Below are positions 8,669 to 17,314 of a stretch of 64,000 nucleotides of DNA, piece by piece; positions within the stretch are counted from its first letter, which is position 1, and every line of letters starts with the position of its first letter. The notes under the pieces were generated by a model. It saw only the letters and a list, made by a program, of their open reading frames with translations. It ran no database searches and was not told where the DNA came from. The DNA is taken from NCBI GenBank assembly GCA_036519295.1, contig DATDLN010000179.1, forward strand, positions 1 through 64,000, read 5' to 3'. Both the position numbers and the translations under genes were made by a program. Origin of the DNA: JACVRW01 sp036519295 (GTDB taxonomy: Bacteria > Actinomycetota > Thermoleophilia > Solirubrobacterales > Thermoleophilaceae).

Positions 8669-8699
8669 CGGGGGGTGGGCCCTGGCGGGCCACCCCCCG
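8669..8699 (+). terminator. Strong hairpin between the binding protein and permease genes
   Basis: CGGGGGGTGG plus CCC (8669-8682, one bulged G at 8679) pairs with GGGCCACCCCCCG (8687-8699), giving about 13 GC-rich pairs around a 4-base loop. There is no U-tract. Its position after a binding-protein gene suggests partial termination or 3'-end protection, so that receptor is made in excess over permease. Confidence 0.6.
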
Positions 8700-8736
8700 T
8701 CTCTGATTGAATCCGCAGGGACGACGAGGGAGGATC

Positions 8737-9804
8737 TTGGAGGCCAGCACTGAAGCCGCCCGGCTACCCGTCAAGAGGAACACCTGGGACAGGGTGCGCG
8801 GGTACATAGGCGAGTACGGGCTGATCGCGCTCCTGCTCGCGCTTCCGGTCGTCTACGGCATTCAGGACATCAGCCAGGACGGCAGCCTCGCCCGCCTGGG
8901 CAACAACATCGTCGACGGCCTCTCGAACGGCTCCATCTGGGCACTCGTGGCGCTCGGCTACACGCTCGTCTACGGAATCATCGAGCTGATCAACTTCGCT
9001 CACGGCGAGGTATTCATGATCGGCTCGCTCGTGTCGGCGGGCCTGTTCAGCACGCTCGGTCTCACCGCCTCGACGGGCATCGGCGGGCTGATCCTCGGCC
9101 TGCTCCTCACGCTGGTCTTGGCAATGCTGGCAAGCGGCTCGCTCAACACGATGATCGAGCGGGTCGCCTACCGACCATTACGCAACGCGCCCAAGCTGGC
9201 GCCGCTGATCACGGCGATCGGCTTCAGCTTCATCCTCCAGAACGTGGGCATCCTCTGGATCGGCGGCTCGCCCGAGGGCATCCCCGACCTGATCGACGCC
9301 CAGAAGGAGCTCTTCAACATCGGCGGCGTCTCGATCTCGCGGGGCGACGTGCTCGCGATCGCGGCCACCATCCCACTCGTACTGCTGCTGACCACCTTCA
9401 TAAGCCAGAGCCGTCTGGGGCGAGCGATGCGGGCGACGGCGCAGGACCCGGAGGCCGCGCGGCTCATGGGCATCAACGTCGACACTACGATCTCGCTGAC
9501 GTTCCTGATCGGCGGCATCATGGCCGGCGCTGCCGGGCTGATCTACGCGCTGTACCAGACCACGATCTGGTTCCTCCAGGGCTTCCAGGCCGGCCTGATC
9601 GCGTTCACCGCGGCCGTGATGGGCGGCATCGGCAACCTCCAAGGCGCCGTGCTCGGCGGCTTGATCATCGGGATCATCCAGCAGATCTCGGACAATCGGA
9701 TCGGAGGCGAGTGGACCCCGGCGATCGTCTTCGCCTACCTGGTGATGATCATGGTCTTCCGGCCGTCGGGCCTGCTCGGTGAAGAGACGCGGGAGGCAGG
9801 ATGA
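8737..9804 (+). CDS. livH: ABC transporter permease, LivH type
   Basis: Inner-membrane permease of the branched-chain amino acid importer, about 355 residues with roughly eight membrane spans. Family segments include GLSNGSIWALVALGYTLVYG, INFAHGEVFMIG, the EAA-like loop RAMRATAQDPEAARLMGI, and AVMGGIGNLQGAVLGG. TTG 8737 is chosen because GGGAGGA lies just upstream. An alternative TTG at 8707 would add 10 residues and has no ribosome site. It overlaps livM by four bases. Confidence 0.92.
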   Translation: MEASTEAARLPVKRNTWDRVRGYIGEYGLIALLLALPVVYGIQDISQDGSLARLGNNIVDGLSNGSIWALVALGYTLVYGIIELINFAHGEVFMIGSLVSAGLFSTLGLTASTGIGGLILGLLLTLVLAMLASGSLNTMIERVAYRPLRNAPKLAPLITAIGFSFILQNVGILWIGGSPEGIPDLIDAQKELFNIGGVSISRGDVLAIAATIPLVLLLTTFISQSRLGRAMRATAQDPEAARLMGINVDTTISLTFLIGGIMAGAAGLIYALYQTTIWFLQGFQAGLIAFTAAVMGGIGNLQGAVLGGLIIGIIQQISDNRIGGEWTPAIVFAYLVMIMVFRPSGLLGEETREAG

Positions 9805-11117
9805 GCTCGGCCGCCGCCGCCGTTCGCGGGACGCACGTGGAGAACCGCACGCTGATCGCGCTCGCGGTCGCCCTACCGGTCACGCTCTGGATGGCGAGCC
9901 AGATCGAGATGAACCTGTTCATGGGGTTCGTCCTGTGGGCGCTGATCGCCGTGCGCACGGTCTTCCACGAGAACCGGCGGGTCGTCCGGGGGACTCTGGT
10001 CGCGCTGCTCGTCTGGGCGATCGTGCTGCCGTTCTTCCAGGAGTCCGGTGGCGGCTTCATCGAGGACGCCACCCTGGCGCTCGCCTACACCTGCTTCGCG
10101 CTTGGCCTCAACATCGTTGTTGGCTTCGCCGGGCTGCTTGACCTGGGCTACGTGGCCTTCTTCGCGCTCGGCTCGCTCACCGCGGGCTGGTTCATGTCCG
10201 GTTTCTTCTCCAGCGCGGGGGGCGGCGAGGGGTTCTCGCTGCTCGTCGGCGAGCCGGCCTCGACCCTGCCCGGCATCCACATGAACTTCCTGCTGGTGAT
10301 CCTGATCGCGATCGTCATCACGACGATCGCGGGCATGCTCATCGGCTTGCCGACGCTGCGGCTGCGCGGCGACTACATCGCCATCGTCACACTAGCCTTC
10401 GGCGAGATCATCGGCCGTATCGTCATCAACGGCGACGAGCTCGTGGTCCGCGGCCAGAAGCTCACGAACGGCCGCCAGGGGATCACCCCGATCGACAAGA
10501 TCGACCTGCCCTTCCTCGAGCCGTTCCAATCGCTCGAGCTCAGACCGTGGTACTTCGTGGCGCTCACGATGGTCTTCATCGCGCTGTTCGTGAACTACCG
10601 CCTGCGCGACTCGCGCCTCGGGCGTGCTTGGATCGCGCTGCGCGAGGACGAGGTCGCCGCCGCCTCGATGGGCGTCCCGCTGGTGAAGACCAAGCTGCTC
10701 GCCTACGGCACCGGCGCCGCCTTCGGCGGCGTGGCGGGCGCCTTCCTGGCCTCGTACCTGAACACGGTCAACGCCGACCAGTTCCAGTTCGCGTTCTCGA
10801 TCTTCGTGCTCGCGATGGTCATCCTCGGCGGGCTGGGCTCGATCGAGGGCGTCATGCTCGGCGCGATCGTGCTCTCGTTCATCAACAACAACCTCATTCC
10901 GGACGTCTTCAACGACTATCCGTCCAAGGTCGGGCTCGACTTCGACCTCACCGAGCTGTCGTTCGGCATCTTCGGGTTCCTGCTCGTGATCATGATGGTG
11001 CTGCGGCCCGAGGGCCTCATCCCCGAGCGAAGACGGAAGCTCGAGCTCACCGAGGGGGTCGGGGCGGGCGACACCGAGCTAGGCCCGGCCGAGGCAATGT
11101 ACGAGGCGCGCGCATGA
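9801..11117 (+). CDS. livM: ABC transporter permease, LivM type
   Basis: Second permease subunit, 438 residues, on the long side for LivM, with about ten membrane spans. The LivM signatures are LGLNIVVGFAGLLDLGYVAFF, PTLRLRGDYIAIVTLAFGEI, and the cytoplasmic coupling loop RAWIALREDEVAAASMG. A C-terminal tail of about 25 residues after MVLRPEGLIPERRR is hydrophilic. ATG 9801 overlaps the livH stop and the stop overlaps livG, so the complex subunits are coupled at translation. Confidence 0.95.
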   Translation: MSSAAAAVRGTHVENRTLIALAVALPVTLWMASQIEMNLFMGFVLWALIAVRTVFHENRRVVRGTLVALLVWAIVLPFFQESGGGFIEDATLALAYTCFALGLNIVVGFAGLLDLGYVAFFALGSLTAGWFMSGFFSSAGGGEGFSLLVGEPASTLPGIHMNFLLVILIAIVITTIAGMLIGLPTLRLRGDYIAIVTLAFGEIIGRIVINGDELVVRGQKLTNGRQGITPIDKIDLPFLEPFQSLELRPWYFVALTMVFIALFVNYRLRDSRLGRAWIALREDEVAAASMGVPLVKTKLLAYGTGAAFGGVAGAFLASYLNTVNADQFQFAFSIFVLAMVILGGLGSIEGVMLGAIVLSFINNNLIPDVFNDYPSKVGLDFDLTELSFGIFGFLLVIMMVLRPEGLIPERRRKLELTEGVGAGDTELGPAEAMYEARA

Positions 11118-11977
11118 ACGACGCACCTATGCCGAGCGCCGACGGCGGCCTCGCGGGCCCACCGCTGCTCACCGCGGAGAACATCACGAAGGTCTTCGGC
11201 GGACTTGTCGCCGTGGAGGACATCACATTCCAGATCCCGGAACGCTCGATCGTCTCGATCATCGGCCCGAACGGCGCCGGTAAGACCACTTTCTTCAACA
11301 TGCTGACCGGCCTCTACCGGCCGACATACGGGCGCATCTCCTTCAACGGCCGGAACGTCACCGGGCGGCGGCCCGACCTGATCATGAAGGACGGCGTGGC
11401 CCGCACCTTCCAGAACATCCGCCTGTTCGCGACAATGACCGCGCTCGAGAACGTCATGGTGGGGCAAAACGCCCGCATGCGGGCGGGGCTCTTCGGGTCC
11501 ATCTTCCGCGCGCCGTGGGTGCGCAGGGAGGAGAAGGCCGTCGAGGACAAGGCGCGCGAGACGCTCGCTTACGTCGGCATTCCCGAGAGCCAGCACGAAC
11601 TGATGTCGGTCAACCTCTCCTACGGCGACCAGCGCCGGCTCGAGATCGCCCGCGCGCTGGCGTCCGACCCGAAGCTGTTGCTGCTCGACGAGCCGACGGC
11701 GGGCATGAACCCGCAGGAGTCGGCCGCACTGACCGGGTTCATGCGCAAGCTGCGGGACGAGCGCGGCCTCACGATCCTGCTGATCGAACACGACATGCAG
11801 GTGGTAATGGGGGTATCTGAGCGCATCACGGTGCTCGACCACGGCCAGCAGATCGCCGAGGGCTCGCCCGAGGAGGTGCGAAAGAACGAGCGCGTCGTGG
11901 AGGCCTATCTCGGCAAGCAGGGCGAGAAGGAGGCCGAGGCGGGCGCCACCCGACGCGTGGACGGAGGCCAGGTCTGA
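11114..11977 (+). CDS. livG: ABC transporter ATP-binding protein, LivG type
   Basis: 287-residue ATPase that energises the LivHM channel from the cytoplasmic face. Walker A GPNGAGKT at residues 51-58, signature LSYGDQRRLEIARAL, Walker B LLLLDEPTAGM, and H-loop IEHDMQVVM are intact. LSYGDQRR and the longer loop between Walker A and the signature mark the LivG rather than LivF branch. ATG 11114 overlaps the livM stop. The next gene starts in the same TGATG. Confidence 0.96.
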   Translation: MNDAPMPSADGGLAGPPLLTAENITKVFGGLVAVEDITFQIPERSIVSIIGPNGAGKTTFFNMLTGLYRPTYGRISFNGRNVTGRRPDLIMKDGVARTFQNIRLFATMTALENVMVGQNARMRAGLFGSIFRAPWVRREEKAVEDKARETLAYVGIPESQHELMSVNLSYGDQRRLEIARALASDPKLLLLDEPTAGMNPQESAALTGFMRKLRDERGLTILLIEHDMQVVMGVSERITVLDHGQQIAEGSPEEVRKNERVVEAYLGKQGEKEAEAGATRRVDGGQV

Positions 11978-12687
11978 TGGCCTTACTGGAAGTCAGCGAT
12001 CTGCACACGTTCTACGGCAACATCGAGGCGCTCAAGGGCGTGTCGCTGCGGGTCGAAGAGGGCGAGGTCGTCACCCTGATCGGCTCGAACGGTGCCGGCA
12101 AGTCCACGACGCTGCGCTCGATCTCGGGCCTCACACCGCCGCGTGAGGGTTCGATCAAGTTCGACGGCAAGGAGATCGGCGAGGTGCCGCCGCAGGAGAT
12201 CGTCCAGATGGGCATCTCTCAGTCGCCGGAGGGGCGCCACGTGTTCTCGCGTATGACGGTGCGCGAGAACCTCGACCTCGGCGCCTACCTGCGCAAGGAC
12301 CGCGCGGAGATCCACAGGGACATAGAGCGAGTTTTCGCGCTGTTTCCGCGACTCAAGGAGCGCGAGCGCCAGAAGGGCGGAACCATGTCCGGCGGCGAGC
12401 AGCAGATGCTCGCGATCGGGCGGGCGCTGATGGCGAACCCAAAGCTGCTGCTGCTCGACGAGCCCTCGATGGGCATCGCCCCGATTCTCGTGGAGCGGAT
12501 CTACGAGACGATCGCCGAGATCAACCGCCAGGGCACCACGATCCTGCTCGTGGAGCAGAACGCGAACTATGCGCTGGACGTGTCGAAGCGGGGCTACGTG
12601 CTCGAGACCGGCACGGTTGCGATCGAGGACGAGTCGGCCAAGCTGCGGACCAACCCCGACGTTCAGAAGGCCTACCTGGGCGCATGA
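11977..12687 (+). CDS. livF: ABC transporter ATP-binding protein, LivF type
   Basis: 236-residue partner ATPase. Walker A GSNGAGKS at 36-43, signature MSGGEQQMLAIGRAL, Walker B LLLLDEPSMGIAP and H-loop VEQNANYAL are complete. LivF-typical text includes SQSPEGRHVFSRMTVRENL. It begins at the A of the livG stop (TGATG) and its stop overlaps the next small membrane gene, so the reading chain from livH to 12977 is unbroken. Confidence 0.96.
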   Translation: MALLEVSDLHTFYGNIEALKGVSLRVEEGEVVTLIGSNGAGKSTTLRSISGLTPPREGSIKFDGKEIGEVPPQEIVQMGISQSPEGRHVFSRMTVRENLDLGAYLRKDRAEIHRDIERVFALFPRLKERERQKGGTMSGGEQQMLAIGRALMANPKLLLLDEPSMGIAPILVERIYETIAEINRQGTTILLVEQNANYALDVSKRGYVLETGTVAIEDESAKLRTNPDVQKAYLGA

Positions 12688-12977
12688 AGCTCGAGCTCGC
12701 CGTCATCGGATCGAAGGCGCTCTGGCTCACTTACCTGTGGCTCGTGTCGGCAATTGCGGCCTCTTATCTATCGGCCCGGAAGGGCTACAGCGAGAAGCTC
12801 GGTCTGGCCTTCGGCCTGCTCCTGAGCGTGGTGGGCGTGCTGATCTGGCTCGTTTGGCCGGCGAAGCGCGACTCCCGCTGGAAGCTGCAGGGCGTGTTCG
12901 GCACCGGTGGCAAGACCGTGGCCGAGCTGCGCGCCGAGCAGCACGCCATCCAGGAGCGCGAGCGCGGCGCCGGTTAG
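12684..12977 (+). CDS. Small two-span membrane protein at the end of the liv operon
   Basis: 97 residues: two membrane spans (about 10-30 and 38-57) joined by a loop SARKGYSEK, then a basic KRDSRWK stretch and a charged C-terminal helix. ATG 12684 overlaps livF (ATGA). No named family is recognised. A decayed second copy of this gene lies at 22008-22182. An inverted repeat GCGCGGC/GCCGCGC (12962-12968/12977-12983) spans its stop codon and could end the operon transcript. Confidence 0.75.
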   Translation: MKLELAVIGSKALWLTYLWLVSAIAASYLSARKGYSEKLGLAFGLLLSVVGVLIWLVWPAKRDSRWKLQGVFGTGGKTVAELRAEQHAIQERERGAG

Positions 12978-13137
12978 CCGCGCCCGGTCGCCTCCCCCGA
13001 GGGTCGAACCGTCGGACTCTCGCGATCTCGACCGCCGTCAGGACGCCCGGGTACGCGATGGGCGCGAGCGTGCCCGATCGGTCGGGATGCTCTTCGACCC
13101 TGGTGCGCCCAGGCGCATGCACGGACGTCCGCGAGCC

Positions 13138-14148
13138 TCAGCGCGACCTCGGGGCTCGGACCCGACCACGCCGCAACGTCGCCCCGCGACTGAGGGACCA
13201 GAGCTTGTCGGCGCCGGCCCACGCGGCGAAGCACAGTCCGCCGACCGTGCCGGTCACAGTCAGCAGCACGCCGGCGGCCGCTGCCGCCGCCACCCCGTCG
13301 CTGCCGAGTATGAGCACCGCGGCTGCGGCGCCGACGCTGGGACCGACCGGCAGCTGAGCGAGCGTCACGACCGCGATCAACACGGCGATGGCGTCGAAGA
13401 ACGAGGCGTTGACCCCGACCGCGTGCAGCAGCATCCAGTTGCGGAAGACCTGCGCGAACACGGCCACCAGCACGAAGCCGATCAGGCGGCTTCCGTTGGG
13501 CAGGCTGCGGACTATGGCGAGCCCCCTCCACAGCTCGCGCCCCTTCGAGAGGGCGAGCTGTCGCAGGCCGGCGCTGGCCACCCCGATCACCGCAAGGCAG
13601 ACGAGCGGCAGCCACCACGGCAGGCCGAGCGGCCCCACCAGGGTGAACGACGTCAGCGCGGCCAGCGCCGCCTCGACGGCGAGGATCGGAAACTCCGCGG
13701 CGATCAGCGTCGGCACCTGGGGGCTGACGTCCGGGGACGAGCGGCGGAGCGCGGCGATCCGAGCGGCTACCGCCGCCTGCGCGTTGAGCAGGCCGCCCAG
13801 GACGCCCATGCTCGACGCGCGATAGAGAACGCGGCGGTCGACCGTCCCGCCGGCCTCCTGGATGGTCAGATGCCACGCCTCGCTGCGCGCGAGCAGCGCG
13901 ACGATCTGCAGCAGCACCGTCACGGCGAGCACCCACGCCGTGGCGCCGGAGAGCGCGGCCGCGAACTCGTCGTGGCGCCCGGCGAGCAGCAACGCAAGGA
14001 TCGCCGCGGTGGTCAGCGAGCCCAAGACCGTGATCAGCGTACGTCGGCGGCGCCCGAAGCCGCGGAGACCAGCAGTCAGTTCGGTCAGCCGACTCGCGCC
14101 GCGCGGTCCCGGGGCCGGGCCGATCGGTTCGTTACCCGCGACCGGCAC
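13138..14148 (-). CDS. Lysylphosphatidylglycerol synthase-type flippase domain membrane protein (UPF0104)
   Basis: 336 residues with about eight membrane spans, matching the LPG synthase transmembrane (flippase) family. The MprF C-terminal aminoacyl-transferase domain is absent, so lipid lysinylation by this protein alone is unlikely. Related stand-alone proteins are thought to move lipids or glycolipids. Supporting segments are RRVLYRASSMGVLGGLLNAQ, PTLIAAEFPILAVEA and AQLPVGPSVGAAAAVL. An in-frame extension past the stop region is not used. It converges on the liv operon; 12978-13137 between them holds no gene. Confidence 0.8.
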   Translation of the reverse strand: MPVAGNEPIGPAPGPRGASRLTELTAGLRGFGRRRRTLITVLGSLTTAAILALLLAGRHDEFAAALSGATAWVLAVTVLLQIVALLARSEAWHLTIQEAGGTVDRRVLYRASSMGVLGGLLNAQAAVAARIAALRRSSPDVSPQVPTLIAAEFPILAVEAALAALTSFTLVGPLGLPWWLPLVCLAVIGVASAGLRQLALSKGRELWRGLAIVRSLPNGSRLIGFVLVAVFAQVFRNWMLLHAVGVNASFFDAIAVLIAVVTLAQLPVGPSVGAAAAVLILGSDGVAAAAAAGVLLTVTGTVGGLCFAAWAGADKLWSLSRGATLRRGRVRAPRSR

Positions 14149-14327
14149 CGCCGCTACCGATCAGCGCACCGAGGAAGGCCATTCAACGAAGCTACAGGAC
14201 CGCCGGTTGACCGGAGACGGCGCGGGCACCGCGCCGAAAGCGCGACATCGAGTGAAGCGATCGACACCACTGGTCCGACCCCGAGGTGCCAACTCCGCGG
14301 ACGCTTGTGGATCCGCCTCATGAGACA

Positions 14328-14353
14328 AGGAGGCCCGCATTACCGGGCCTCCT
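14328..14353 (-). terminator. Perfect 10-bp hairpin terminator of the ABM-like gene
   Basis: AGGAGGCCCG (14328-14337) and CGGGCCTCCT (14344-14353) form a perfect stem with a 6-base loop, 27 bases beyond the stop of the minus-strand gene at 14381. On the minus strand it is followed by TTGTCT, a weak T-rich run. The region 14149-14327 shows no gene. Confidence 0.7.
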
Positions 14354-14380
14354 CTCCTACAGCAAGCTGCCTCGTGGCTG

Positions 14381-14695
14381 TTACGCCTGGACGAGCTCGC
14401 TCGTCTTCTGAACGACGACCTCGCCGCTCGTGATCTTGGGCGGGTTCGGGAGTGCGGTCTCCAGCTTCTGCTCGCGCACCCAGTTGGATGCGAGTCGGGT
14501 CGACTCGTCGGCGTGCTCCGCGGTGTCGAAGAAGCCGATGGAGCTCATGACGCCGTTGCCGGCCTCGATGAGGTAGTAGCCGCTGAAGCCCGGCAGCTCG
14601 CGCAGGCTCGGGAGGAGGGTCTCGTCGGCCTTCTTGACGAGCTCGTTGGTGCGGCCCTGGTCGATCGCCTCGTAGCGTCGAATGGTGGCAAACAT
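14381..14695 (-). CDS. Small ABM-like (antibiotic biosynthesis monooxygenase fold) protein
   Basis: 104 residues, a dimeric alpha/beta-barrel ferredoxin-like fold judged by FATIRRYEAI at the start, the LPGFSGYYLIEAGNG turn and FFDTAEHADES. Family members include quinol monooxygenases, but many have no known activity, so the function here is only a fold call. ATG 14695 is preferred over an upstream in-frame start because the extra 45 residues are low-complexity and would cover the divergent promoter region. It ends in a strong hairpin. Confidence 0.75.
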   Translation of the reverse strand: MFATIRRYEAIDQGRTNELVKKADETLLPSLRELPGFSGYYLIEAGNGVMSSIGFFDTAEHADESTRLASNWVREQKLETALPNPPKITSGEVVVQKTSELVQA

Positions 14696-14850
14696 GATGG
14701 GTCCAACTCTCTTCTCTGGGGCGGAGAACTCGGTTGAGTCCTCCTGATGCGCTCGGGCCCGATGTGACAGTCGAAGGGAACTTCGGGAGCTCGACGACGT
14801 CGGTGGTGGGTCTTGGCGCACGACGTACACTAGCAGCTTCTGGACAACGG

Positions 14851-14879
14851 TTGTTTACGTAGCTAGGTTTTTCTACGTT
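14851..14879 (+). promoter_or_regulatory. Candidate promoter with overlapping inverted repeat
   Basis: TTGTTT (14851-14856) and TACGTT (14874-14879) are 17 bases apart in an A/T-rich patch of an otherwise GC-rich region. The predicted start is near 14886, just before the AGGAGG ribosome site of the 14900 gene. ACGTAG (14857-14862) and CTACGT (14873-14878) form an inverted repeat filling the spacer, a natural place for a repressor or activator. Confidence 0.45.
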
Positions 14880-14899
14880 ACGAATGCAGGAGGCTTGCG

Positions 14900-15550
14900 A
14901 TGTGCCCATTCTCGGTGACCGTGCAGCACGTTCCGGATCGCGAGCTCGGCCCGCTGCTGACTCGGCTCGCGGAGGCGGGTTTCGCCAGTCCGATCATCGA
15001 ACACGTGGCTGCCGACGGTGCCTCAGACAACGCGGGCGCCCGCGCTCGCGGGGGACCCCTGGACCTTCCGGAGGATTGGCGCCTGCTGCGGGAGCGGGAG
15101 GGCGAGTCGTATCGGTGGCCGGACGGGCGCGATCGCTATAGGCCCTACCGCGTGTTCTTAGGCACGACTCGGGCCGAAGGCGCAGTCCAGGTCGGGCTTG
15201 GCGAGACCATCCGCAAGAACAGGTGGGGCCGCGACCGAAAGTACGTCGTCGCCTTCCTGAGCGCTGGATCCCCCCAACAGCCGCTGGTCGAGTTTGTGGC
15301 GGCCGACGACTACGAACAGACCCGCGAGCTCGTCGCGGTCATCCGCGGCAGCGACGGAGGGCGGCGCATGTACGGCGTCGGTGACGCGCTTCCGGCCGTC
15401 TACAGCGAACGCTTTCGGACCCAGCTCTACAACGAGCGCGTCGTCCACCCGGGCGCCTGGAACAAGCTCGTCGTGGTCGCTCGCGAGGACGACGACGAGG
15501 CGATCCTCAACCACGCGCTGATCCAGAGCCGACGGCGCTACCGCACCTAG
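14900..15550 (+). CDS. Hypothetical protein, soluble
   Basis: 216 residues, no signal peptide or membrane span, rich in Arg and Asp/Glu. I do not recognise a family. The start is well supported by AGGAGG at 14888-14893, six bases from ATG 14900. It is preceded by its own promoter-like element and is divergent from the small ABM-like gene, with which it might share a regulator. A C-terminal stretch (VVHPGAWNKLVVVARED) is the most hydrophobic part and probably forms a buried strand. Confidence 0.7.
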   Translation: MCPFSVTVQHVPDRELGPLLTRLAEAGFASPIIEHVAADGASDNAGARARGGPLDLPEDWRLLREREGESYRWPDGRDRYRPYRVFLGTTRAEGAVQVGLGETIRKNRWGRDRKYVVAFLSAGSPQQPLVEFVAADDYEQTRELVAVIRGSDGGRRMYGVGDALPAVYSERFRTQLYNERVVHPGAWNKLVVVAREDDDEAILNHALIQSRRRYRT

Positions 15551-15883
15551 GCCATTCCCGCAGCCGATATCTCGCGCAGGGCATCGCCGGCAGGCCCGCG
15601 CGCCCCCGCTTGGACATCACTCCCCGGGCTCTCGGCGGTCCTGCGCGGTGGCCTCTCGCGGTGGCCTCTCGCGGTGGCTCGAAGCCGACGTAGACGACCT
15701 CGAACCCTTGTGCCGCTCGCTGTCGGCGTATCCCGGTATAAGCGCGCTCGTCGGCCGGGGCCAGCCGCACGCGATCGGTGAAGGGCGTGAAGGGCGTGAG
15801 CAGCGCTCGCGCCACAGCCGCCTCTCGGCCACGACGCCCGGCTCGGCGTGGTCTCGCCCAGGAACAGCCGGGCAGGCGCGCGC
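15551..15883. other. Intergenic region without a convincing gene
   Basis: It contains a short tandem repeat: the 13-base unit CGGTGGCCTCTCG is repeated about 2.5 times at 15645-15677. There is also a repeated TGAAGGGCG around 15778-15798. Open frames exist on both strands, but none has a ribosome site or a recognisable protein. Confidence 0.5.
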
Positions 15884-16201
15884 TCACAACCGCCGCGAGG
15901 ACCAAAGCACGGCGGCCAACACGACCGACACGATCGACACCACCAGACCGATCAGCCACCACTTGGAGTCCTGCCAAATCATGATGGCCGCGATCACCAC
16001 GATCACCACCCCGATCCCGACGATGCCGCCAGTGGTTACGACCCGCATGAGCGGCGCCTCCAGCGGCAGGCGCTCGCGGCCGCTGGGGATCATCACCCCC
16101 CGGCGCTCCGCCGGAGCCTCTCCGCGCTCGCGCCGGGCCGCCCGCCGCGCTTCCCGCTCTGCGTCGGGCTGCGCCTCGCCGCTGCCCGAGGTGACGGACA
16201 T
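15884..16201 (-). CDS. Small membrane protein with charged N-terminus
   Basis: 105 residues: a hydrophilic, Arg/Glu-rich cytoplasmic N-terminal half (about 1-50) followed by two membrane spans (about 54-74 and 81-99) separated by a tight WQDSKWW turn. No family is recognised. It stands alone on the minus strand between two gene-poor stretches. Confidence 0.6.
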   Translation of the reverse strand: MSVTSGSGEAQPDAEREARRAARRERGEAPAERRGVMIPSGRERLPLEAPLMRVVTTGGIVGIGVVIVVIAAIMIWQDSKWWLIGLVVSIVSVVLAAVLWSSRRL

Positions 16202-16323
16202 GACGACAGGATAGCCCGCCTGCGACGCGCTCTCCGGCCGCGGTCAGAACTCGTCCTTCGCGCGGCGACCGACCCTCATGCCTTCAGGATCTTCGCCCGC
16301 CGTCCGGTATTCAGCGCAAGCCA

Positions 16324-16494
16324 ATGCTAGACAGGGCCGAGGTGGCTGCCGGGCAGGCGGCGACGCGGGCCAAAGAAGGCGCCGGCCAGGTGCAGACAAA
16401 CCGCGAGCTCAGCCATGCCTACGGCGGCGGTGGAGCGTGGTCGGCCGGTCGCGCTAGGCCGCGTCGGGGGTGGCGCGCATCGGGGCGGGCATGA
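16324..16494 (+). pseudogene. Fragment resembling a small alpha-helical actinobacterial protein
   Basis: From ATG 16324 about 33 codons read as an alpha-helical segment (QAATRAKEGAGQVQTNRELS). This recalls the N-terminal part of small helical proteins common in actinobacteria. After HAYGGGG the frame turns into Arg/Gly-rich text lying antisense to the end of the DMT transporter gene, so the original C-terminus is lost. No ribosome site is evident. I call it a truncated remnant with low confidence. Confidence 0.3.
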
Positions 16495-17314
16495 GCGCCG
16501 CCCCGGCGATGACGAGGCAGAAGGCGACGAAGCGGGCGCCGATCTCGAGTGGGCCGGAGCCGATCGGGTCGTGGAAGACGAGGATGCCGCCGATGATGGC
16601 GGTGAGGTTGGCGGCCACGGAGGTGATCGCGATGACCTCGACGCCGTCGCCGATTTGGAGGCTGCGGGCGGAGGCGTAGAACGCGATCACGCCGGCGATC
16701 AGCGCGGTCAGCGTCCACGGGCTCAGCAACCCGAGCAGCGGTCCCGGTGCCGCCTCGGTGAGCCACTTGATCGCGACATCGGACACGCCCCACAGCGCGC
16801 CGGCGACCGCGCCGAGGAGCAGCCCCTCGGCGCGCGGCAGGACGCGGCGGCGGGTCGAGACCCTCACCAGCACGGCGACGACCAAAAAGATCGCGCCCTC
16901 GACCGCGATCAGCGCCGCCAGCGAGGCGCGCTGGGGGTGGTGGACGCCGCCGCCGGTCAGTCCGATGACAGCGAGCCCGGCCGCGGTGATCGTCAGGCCG
17001 ACCCATTGTCGGCGTCCGAGGTGAAAGCCGAAGAAGCGCTCGGCGAACACGGCGAGGAAGACGAGCCCGCCGGAGAGGACCGCCTGCACGATCGACAACG
17101 GCGCGAGCGAGAGCGCGCCGACGTGCAGACCCCACGCGACGATCGCCACGATCCAGCCGACCAGGAACCATCTGGAGCGAAGCAGACCGGCGGCGCTGCG
17201 CAGCGGATGGCGGACCCGGACCGGTGGGGCGAGCACCGCACCGCGGTGCTTGAACAGAAAGGCGAGGTTGGTGGCCAGGGCCGAGGCGAGCGCCAGTAAC
17301 AGTCCCAGGATCAT
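16454..17314 (-). CDS. DMT-superfamily (EamA-like) membrane transporter
   Basis: 286 residues with about nine to ten membrane spans arranged as two EamA-like halves. Supporting segments are LAFLFKHRGAV, SLAPLSIVQAVLSGGLVFLAV at the end of repeat 1, GVSDVAIKWL in repeat 2 and a C-terminal GGILVFHDPIGSGPLEIGARF. This is the architecture of drug/metabolite exporters; the substrate is unknown. ATG 17314 starts directly at the first membrane helix; longer in-frame extensions lack membrane or domain text. It is monocistronic and divergent from the 17600 and 17854 genes. Confidence 0.82.
   Translation of the reverse strand: MILGLLLALASALATNLAFLFKHRGAVLAPPVRVRHPLRSAAGLLRSRWFLVGWIVAIVAWGLHVGALSLAPLSIVQAVLSGGLVFLAVFAERFFGFHLGRRQWVGLTITAAGLAVIGLTGGGVHHPQRASLAALIAVEGAIFLVVAVLVRVSTRRRVLPRAEGLLLGAVAGALWGVSDVAIKWLTEAAPGPLLGLLSPWTLTALIAGVIAFYASARSLQIGDGVEVIAITSVAANLTAIIGGILVFHDPIGSGPLEIGARFVAFCLVIAGAALMPAPMRATPDAA

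Noticed and set aside
12962..12983. Inverted repeat spanning the stop of the last liv gene as a strong terminator
   Set aside because: Seven GC pairs overlapping the coding end with no U-tract; noted in the gene entry but too weak to list as a terminator.
15645..15677. Tandem repeat in an intergenic region, checked as a possible CRISPR or regulatory array
   Set aside because: Only about 2.5 copies of a 13-base unit with no spacers; likely slippage in GC-rich DNA.
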